Positions 57,608 to 64,000 of a stretch of 64,000 nucleotides of DNA are shown here, piece after piece (position 1 is the first letter of the stretch; every line of letters starts with the position of its first letter). The notes beneath the pieces were generated by a model. That model ran no database searches and had not been told where the DNA came from. It worked only from the letters and a program-made list of their open reading frames with translations. Source of the stretch: Atkinsonella hypoxylon (lineage: Eukaryota; Ascomycota; Sordariomycetes; Hypocreales; Clavicipitaceae). The translations under genes and the position numbers were made by a program. Location: assembly GCA_000729835.1 (NCBI GenBank), contig JFHB01000001.1, positions 639,771-703,770 of the forward strand. Direction: 5' to 3'.

Positions 57608-59640
57608 ATGAGGAAAGCAGGCAATATGACGGAACAAGCTGCCGTACCGTCTCATCCTGCCTCAGTACGGAGTACCTCTGCCACCATTTCCGCTTCAGAA
57701 ACAGACACAAAATCCGGTCAAGGATCCGGTGTCAAGTCGTTCTTGGTAAGCTTAGCTTGAGACCATGACACTGTGCGCCAGGAATGAACTGACAGAACGA
57801 GCGTGTCTTCCAATACAACGACAAGCTGGGATGCATCATGAACGCCGTGGCTTGCCTGGCCATGATTGGCGCCGTCGTTGCTCTGCCGCTCATGGATGTT
57901 GTTTTCGGAGGCTTCATCAACGTGTTCAATGATTTTGTCAACGGGAAGCTGTCTCCGGATGGCTACGTGGAGAAAGTCAGCCATTACACGTGAAGCTCAC
58001 ACCGCGAGTCATTACGCTGTGCATGAAAAACTGACACAATTGAACTGTAACTAGCTTGTACTTTGTGTATATTTTTCATCGGCAAATTCTGCTTGACGTA
58101 CATTTGGACGGTTGGTCCTGGCGTCAAAACCCGAGGCAGACTGCGCGAGTTGTGTCTGACTTGTCCTAGAGCCTCGTCAACATCACTGCTATCGGCAGTA
58201 TTACGCTGGACGGCCACAGGCTGGCAGACATCAATCTGAGGTGGCTGCGAACCAATATTCGACTTGTATTCGACTTGTGCAGCAGGAACCAACGCTCTTC
58301 AGCGGCACAATCTTCCCAGAACGTGGCAGACGGCCTTACCGGTACTAGCCAAGAACACATTTCAGATGGCCAGAAAAGAATTCTCGTCATGGAAGCCTTG
58401 CAAGGCTGCCTTTGCACATGATTTCGTACAGGATCTCTCCGATGGCGACGATACATGGATTGGCGAGCGGGGTGCTTCATTGTCTGGAGGTCAAGGGACG
58501 CACCATGATTGTCATAGCGCATAGACTGTCGCCCATTCGAGATGCCGATAACATTGTCGTCATGGCAAAGGGAGAGACCAAAGAGAAGTACAACTTGCTG
58601 TACGGGCTTGGCCTAGTTATCAAACAGCAGAGAGAACTCTGGTCATCTGTCTCGATGCTAGCCATGGGCCTAGGCTTCTGGTATGGCGGCAAACTGGTTT
58701 CCACAGGCGAGTACACGCCGGGCCAATTCTACACCGTCTTCACTGCCATCATCTTCTCGGGAGAAGCAGCCGCCATGCTATTCCAGTGGAGTACAAGCAT
58801 CACGAAGGCGGGAACGGCTATCAATCATCTTCCGCCTTGGGCGCGACCGCATCCTCTTCGACAACAAGGACGCCGCTGATCCGGCTGCGACTGTCGTGCC
58901 CGAAAAATCTCCTGCCGACAAGGGCACGGAAATGACTTTGGGTGGTGTGCACTTCTCCTATCCACTACGTCCGAGACACAAAGTCCTCCGCGGGATCGAT
59001 GTTGATATTGAGCCCAGTAAAGATGGTCGCGTTTGTCGGCGCATCCGGGTGCGGGAAATCGACCATGATTGGGCTGCTGCAGCGCTTCTACGATCCAAGC
59101 AGCGGTGAGATCCGAGCCAATCAGCAAGATATCAAGACTCTGGATCGATGCAGGTATCGTCGCGATATTGCCCTCGTCCAACAAGGACCTGTCCTTTACC
59201 AAGGTTCCATCCGGGCGAACATTTCTCTGGGCATTGGGAACGGCGATCCCTCGGAAGCCCAGATTATCGAAGCCTGCCAGAGCGCCAACGTATGGGACTT
59301 TATCTCATCCCTTCCGGAAGGGCTCGATCCCCCGTGTGGTAAGCAGGACTTGTCGTTGTCTGGTGGGCAGAGACAGCGAATTGCCATCGCGCGTGCCCGG
59401 ATTTAGAAAGCTTAAGCTGTTATGATTAGACGAAGCAACAAGCGCTCTGGATACCGAGTCCGAGACGGTAGTCAAGGAGGCTCTTGATCGCGCCGCTGTA
59501 GGCAGAACTACAATTGCGGTGGCCCATCGTCTCAGCACCATTAGGGATGCCGATGTTATCGCGGTTTTTGCAAGAGGGCAGCGTATCGCTGAGCTTGGCA
59601 GTCATGACGAGCTGATTGACAAGAAAGGCATGTTTTGGAA
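57608..59640 (+). pseudogene. Collapsed ABCB multidrug-transporter pseudogene
   Basis: Remains of a full-size transporter (membrane domain and ATPase domain, twice). An intact-looking first exon (57608 or 57626-57745) is spliced to 57796-57989 (NERVFQYNDKLGCI) and then 58055 onward (LYFVYI, FIGKFCLTYIWT). One extra T in the run 58072-58076 breaks the frame. Most of membrane domain 1 and the first Walker A are missing. An 11-base tandem duplication (58257-58267 and 58268-58278) shifts frame in ATPase domain 1. Its signature SLSGGQ is fused straight to GRTMIVIAHRL near 58494, so Walker B is lost. A piece of membrane domain 2 follows, then ATPase domain 2 (GASGCGKST at 59038-59064, LSLSGGQRQRIA) with a frameshift before it, a TAG at 59404 and a TGA at 59423. 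About 2 kb remains of a gene that is normally near 4 kb. It cannot make a transporter. Confidence 0.9.
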
Positions 59641-60256
59641 GCCAAATAAAATGGCTGCATTAACAGATACATGCCACATCATACTAATTTATATTATAAT
59701 AAAAGTACGAGTAATTTCCCAAGTTATAAACAGCTACGTCGCACGTGTTGCAACCCCATTTATCTAGGTACCTAGGTAATTAAAATAAAATACACTTCTT
59801 GCGTTTATCAAGGGTATTATTAGTCAATTTGAACAGCCGTAGGCGGCTAGTCTATTATTGCCAGGACTAGCCCGAATGCGTTACGTGGGGTTTTGGCGTA
59901 AAATGTTTTCGCAAGCTACTAAAGGTCACTTGGAGTTGCTCCACTAGTTACGCCATCTCCTTGAGGACCATAAGGCTCTAGGTCCAATCAAAATCCTCGC
60001 TGTAAGCGGTACATCTTTTTCTACACTAACTCGTACTATAATATAAGTACCGACAATAGTCGGAGTTACAAAGAGGAACGCCGCACGTCTCACAACCCCA
60101 CCAGCTTTAAGGCTTTTAAGGTGCCTCTGCCCGTAGAGTTAAGGTGTTGCTCGATTCGTTGTGGCTACTCTATTATTGTCAGTAGTAGCCTAAACGCGTT
60201 ACGTAGAGGTTTAGCGTGTATAGTAGCATCCTTGAATTATTTTGCAAATCTACATG
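59641..60256. repeat. AT-rich block with a duplicated, diverged segment
   Basis: Two motif pairs occur in the same order. The first, about 23 bases, is at 59736-59758 and 60078-60100. The second, about 55 bases and roughly three quarters identical with mostly transitions, is at 59845-59899 and 60163-60217. The block lies between two pseudogenes and looks like an old tandem duplication or the ends of a decayed element. A CCTAGG-containing palindrome TACCTAGGTA is at about 59769-59778. Confidence 0.65.
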
Positions 60257-61754
60257 CTAATGAAGTGCTAAGACTTTCGCGCTGCTGAACATGCTGGGCG
60301 CTTTCTTTTGAGCGAGTCTCTCATTAGCTTGGATGATGGCGATATTCCTTTGCCTTTTTGCCCAGTCCCGACCGTTTCGGAAAGCAGTAGCACCTTGAAT
60401 GAAGGTCGTACGATTGCCAGTCATAGCCCAAGCATCAACCTGTGTCATGACAAATCCAGGCTGTCCTCCAGGCTCAACTGGTGGAGTCGGGTGGCAAGTA
60501 AAAATTTTCAACGTACTACCATGGTAAATTGACGTGAGGGTATAAGCATTGTTGTCGTAATTCAATTTTGGGTTCCCATACGACTGCAGGTGTAGGACCC
60601 CTCTCGCCCCTAAAGCTCCATGATAACTCGCTTGTTGAGTTGCAACCGACCTGTCGCCTTTAGGCCCCTTCACTTGGAGAAAGAAATTCGGCACAATAGG
60701 GAGGTCAGATTGCGTTGAGGGCATAATGTAACGACCTAGCTCCTCCCGAATGGACCGATGAAGTTGTTCAGGGCGCGCACCGTAATAAAGATCAGGATTC
60801 CCAGGTGCAAGTGTTCCGTCAGTTAAATGCTCAAGATTTGCGAATAAGTCTTCTCCAGAAACGCATCTAAGATCCTCAACAGCGCCTTCAATTATAGGAA
60901 TCACAGCTGTTGTGACATGTCTCTCGTTTAAAGCTTGTTCATCTGCTTGCACAAACTTGCGAAAATCATCATTTGTAAAGTTCAATAGCGTTGGAGACGC
61001 TCTTGGTTGTGCTAGTACCTGGCGAATCTCTTCTATATTGTTGGGTTCTTGTGGCAATCGGCCATCTGGATGGATATACATAAGTAAAGGGTAAAATATT
61101 GTGGTCGATGAGGTGTTGCTGGAATGCGCCATCGTAAGACCCAGTGCTTTTCGAGGTTGCTGTTGTCGGAGTGATACTCTTCTCTGGAGACTGAGAGCCC
61201 CTTTTACGCTGCCCAAGATTGAATCGCTGATAGCTCATGCTGTTACCAGTGGTTGATGCGCGGAACTGCTAGAAGTTAATATTTCTCGGTTTGAACTACG
61301 GACTATCTCATACCCCTCTTAAGTCTTGTAAGTCCGGGCCTCCGTGCCTTGCGAAGGCTTCCAGGCGATTTAAAAAAGCTGGAGAACAGCTACTGACAGC
61401 TTGGCTGGCGGGTTGATAGGCCATGTCGGAGACGCAATTGGTGGTTCTTGGACGTTGTTTTCCAAATGTTTAGCGTTGGACAGGCACACTAGGACCCCGA
61501 GAAGAATATTTGTCCAGAGCTCGACGAAGTGCGTTGAGGGTTAGAGGTATTTCCGATAAGGTCTCCCAGAATTGTCGTGGCGGGAATTTAGGATGAAGCA
61601 GCTTTTGTTTCTTTGCTGGTTGACAGTTTAGGCAATCTTCTGACGCTTGACAAGGGCTTGGCGGCTGTCGTCGTTTGCGTGAGCATGCAATGCTCGGCTG
61701 GCTGGTCAAGGTTCGCGACGATACTATCCTGACCTGACGGAGCCTACATCTCAC
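60257..61754 (-). pseudogene. Broken DUF7924 (nuclease-like fold) gene
   Basis: The minus strand keeps the order of the fungal DUF7924 family: a Lys/Arg/Pro/Cys N-terminus (SPCQASEDCLNCQPAKKQK), FARHGGPDLQDLRG, then SYDGAFQQHLIDHNI, and the long C-terminal domain (PNFFLQVKGPKGDR, YHGALGARGVLHLQSYG, DNNAYTLTSIYHG, GFVMTQVDAWAMTG). DUF7924 has been related to PD-(D/E)XK-type folds. Three faults are visible. No ATG opens the frame near 61754. An in-frame TAA lies at 61470-61472. A four-base duplication (GGAT twice, 61068-61075) throws the frame between HLIDHNILP and DGRLPQEP. A small intron (about 61269-61313) may still be present. The 319-codon 3' part is open and could in principle still be translated. 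Confidence 0.75.
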
Positions 61755-63693
61755 GCGACCTTTTGGACCGACCTGACCGGGTCACTTTTAGTGCCGTCTC
61801 CACCTAAAAGTGTCTCTGACGTTTCTCTTTGTGCTGTTTAACGCAATGATATAGCTCTTATCGGTTTATTGTTGCCGTAGCGCATTAAGGGCTTCATCAA
61901 AAGATATAAATTCGCGTTTATAAAGAGAAGGAGTTAAAATAAATAATTCAGTGCAAGAACGAGGCTTCTAGCGATAATGTGTACGTTGTAGTGATGCTGC
62001 GAAAGTTATTGTAAAATTTGTTGTTGTTGAAGATGCGGGCACATCGCAAGGGGCACTAGAATTAGTGCCTTGTGGCCGAAACATTGGAGGTAAGATAGGC
62101 GAGCGGGGTGTGAGCCACCTGGTCAGGCCACGAGCCACCCAAATTGGGTATAGTGCGATGGGTCACTGGGTTCTGCTGACAAACGCTGATTGGCTGGAAT
62201 TTACTAGTTAATTCGTTCTTCTGGCTAGATCCAGTGCGTGTCTGGTCTTCTATCACGCGGTCTTGGCTAGTCAGCGAATCGACTGTTGGCTTTTTTTTTT
62301 TTTTGGCAAGCCATCCATAGCAGACATAAAGGACAAACAGTCTTCACTTGAAGTGGCCGGTGCTAGGGGAGAAGAAAAAAAGCAGCTGAGCTCTCTACAT
62401 ATTCGGCGGGCTTGAGTCATTCCTTGATGAAGTTGTGCTAGGAGGACAGATGAGACTGGCAGTGAAGAGCGTTGACACATGCCATAAATCCGCTTTCTTC
62501 TGATGCTATTCCGTAATTTTCGCTAGACGGCGATCCTCAGCCAAACGGACACGTTTCACTGGCCTGGGATTCTTGAGGAACGAGCAACACCCGAAGCCAT
62601 GTGCTACCGTACTGCGGTGGTACAACAGCCCAACTCCAATGATTGTAGCTGACAATATTCAACGACAAAAGTCTTGACTTCAACCAGCAGCGGAAGATGC
62701 AAGGCATGAAAATAACGTCGACTCGTAGCTGTCGCATACATTCGTTCTTTACAGAGCGCTGCAGATACGATATCTGGTGTCAAGATGACGTGGAGTGTGT
62801 CATGATCGTCAAGCTGAGCAGGCCGATAATGACCTTGTGTAAGGTGAGCTGAGTTGGCGAAGCGTGATACTTGAAAAAGCCTCTCGGACTTGGCTGGCCG
62901 ACACTCCAATGACAGATAATAACAGCCCGTCCGGTCAATTGTCTCGGCATGAGCAAGATGGTGTTTTGTGGAACGGATGCGTGCACCAGACCCGAAACGC
63001 CAAGAATGCAACACATGCCAGAAAGAGTTTGACGCTTCTCACTCAGGCGCGTGAAAAAAACCAAAAAACCAAAAAAAAAACCCCATTATTAATAGAACTA
63101 GGAATCTTGGAAGAAACGCCGTTCAGTGTAAAAGCGGATTTTCTCAAATCCCTTTGACCCCTTCTTTTTTTATTTATATCCTGACGTAACTACGTACTAC
63201 GTAGAACAAAGTGAAGAGGATGGGAGCCGGAAGCCAAAAACACTCGGATCGGCATCTCCTCACAATTCCGCCATGGCCTCTGCGAATCCAAGAGGAACAG
63301 GCAATTCAAAGGCCAAGCAAGGCAGATAGTCCAATGGCGCAGAGCCACGACGCGGTCGCACAGTCCGGCACATTATCCATCACGCCTTGCATTCGGAAAC
63401 ATTAGTTTCAGGGGCCTTCCACAAATGCCAATTCGTGCACGGAGCCAGATTCCGAGCGCTGACAAGGAAAGAACTCCGGTTCGTAGACTTGATGGGGGGG
63501 GGGGGGGGGGAAAGGGCAAAAAATCACTCACGGCATAACTAGTTAGCCGCCTTCTTTGACCGCACTCAGTGATGAGGCCAGGGATATAAATCACTCGGGG
63601 TTCCTTTTCGCATTTGTCCAGTTTGAGAACAAAACAAGTCGACAATCTCTCCCAACTACGTCGTGAGCGGTATATAAAAATCAATACGAAAAA
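61755..63693. other. AT-rich intergenic stretch
   Basis: No gene is supported over about 1.9 kb. It has two short hairpins (61783-61812 and 62052-62069), A/T runs near 62291-62303 and 63054-63082, and a 17-base G run at 63494-63510. A TATA-like GATATAAATC at 63582-63591 and another TATATAAAAA at about 63671-63680 precede the last gene. Confidence 0.5.
61783..61812. repeat. Short inverted repeat
   Basis: CACTTTTAG and CTAAAAGTG are separated by 12 bases. The arms pair perfectly. Confidence 0.75.
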
Positions 63694-63936
63694 ATGTCCT
63701 TCTCAAAATCATCTGAGAACATGTGGCTGGAAAACGGCCACATTCTGCACGCCATGTGCACGGACAAAGCCGGCAACGTCAACGATGCCCAGCTTGACCT
63801 CGATGACTTTATTGGCAACAATGATGGGTGGTTTGTCTGGGGTGGCGTCGGTGAGTATTGATGCTTGTTCGCTTGGCTCTTGAAGAAAGCGCTATGAGTT
63901 TGAAAATGCCCAGTTTTGCCCCAGAAAGAAGGATGA
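63694..63936 (+). CDS. Truncated cyanovirin-N-fold (CVNH) protein
   Basis: The ATG at 63694 opens MSFSKSSENMWLENGHILHA, then CTDKAGNVNDAQLDLDDFIG, then NNDGWFVWGG. This matches the first half of a fungal CVNH lectin (Cys after the L strand, LDLDDFIGN, WFVWGG). A donor GTGAGT at 63851 and acceptor CCCAG at 63913 would give a 60-aa product that ends VVLPQKEG; without splicing it ends VGEY. Either way the usual NFS continuation and the whole second repeat are absent, while normal family members have about 100 residues in two pseudo-repeats. It may be a broken gene, or the true acceptor may lie beyond the window. CVNH domains bind mannose-type sugars. Confidence 0.5.
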
Positions 63937-64000
63937 AAATGAAACTACATTCAATGAGATGAGATAAAATAAATAAATAAAACTCACGACGACAAGATTT

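Noticed and set aside
1..64000. tRNA or 5S rRNA genes and CRISPR arrays
   Set aside because: I looked for T-loop box B strings (GGTTCRANNCC) with acceptor pairing and for regularly spaced repeats. Isolated strings such as the one near 30061 had no matching arms, and all arrays seen are simple satellites without spacers.

Overview
The window is nuclear DNA of a filamentous ascomycete (Pezizomycotina). The basis is short introns of about 50-90 bases with GTRNGT donors and CTRAC/CTAAC branch sites, genes on both strands, many intergenic microsatellites, and fungal-specific families: Zn2Cys6 regulator, DUF7924, cyanovirin-N fold, fungal FMO and P450s. A Sordariomycete, perhaps Hypocreales, is likely, but that is inference. 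All gene models below were spliced by hand from the sequence. I saw no tRNA, rRNA, CRISPR array or autonomous transposon.

Layout. 1-2768 (-): conserved-looking hypothetical protein, cut by the window edge and carrying one in-frame TAG in an otherwise open 2.2 kb exon. 3808-5691 (-): cytochrome P450. 6253-8139 (+): mitochondrial P-loop ATPase. 8735-11518 (+): Reb1-like Myb protein. 12737-14744 (+): flavin monooxygenase with two micro-exons. 17115-18932 (+): second P450. 19151-19562: an AT-rich MITE with 32-base terminal inverted repeats. 19893-22076 (+): ATM1 mitochondrial ABC exporter. 23841-25133 (-): UDP-glycosyltransferase. 26415-26606 (+): 63-aa basic ORF. 28748-30540 (+): SR-protein kinase. 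31436-32751 (-): lunapark. 33359-36975 (+): GRIP golgin. 38766-40220 (-): SWIRM protein. Then a 6.6 kb stretch with no supportable gene. 46867-48723 (-): F-box protein. 50385-51499 (-): MCP1-like membrane protein. 51919-52428 (+): C2H2 finger protein. 52771-56208 (-): Zn2Cys6 regulator with a GC-AG intron.

From about 57 kb to the end the window changes to decayed accessory sequence: a collapsed ABCB multidrug-transporter pseudogene (57608-59640), a degenerate repeated block, a broken DUF7924 gene (60257-61754) and a truncated cyanovirin-N-fold gene at the edge.

Most intact genes are housekeeping: mitochondrial export and contacts, ER shape, Golgi tethering, RNA processing, chromatin. Two P450s, one FMO and one glycosyltransferase lie within 22 kb but are interleaved with housekeeping genes, and no polyketide, peptide or terpene core gene is visible, so I do not call a biosynthetic cluster. 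I did not find a convincing wholly new system. The best leads are the in-frame TAG, the MITE upstream of ATM1, the decayed right end, the GC-AG intron and two recurring short intergenic motifs.
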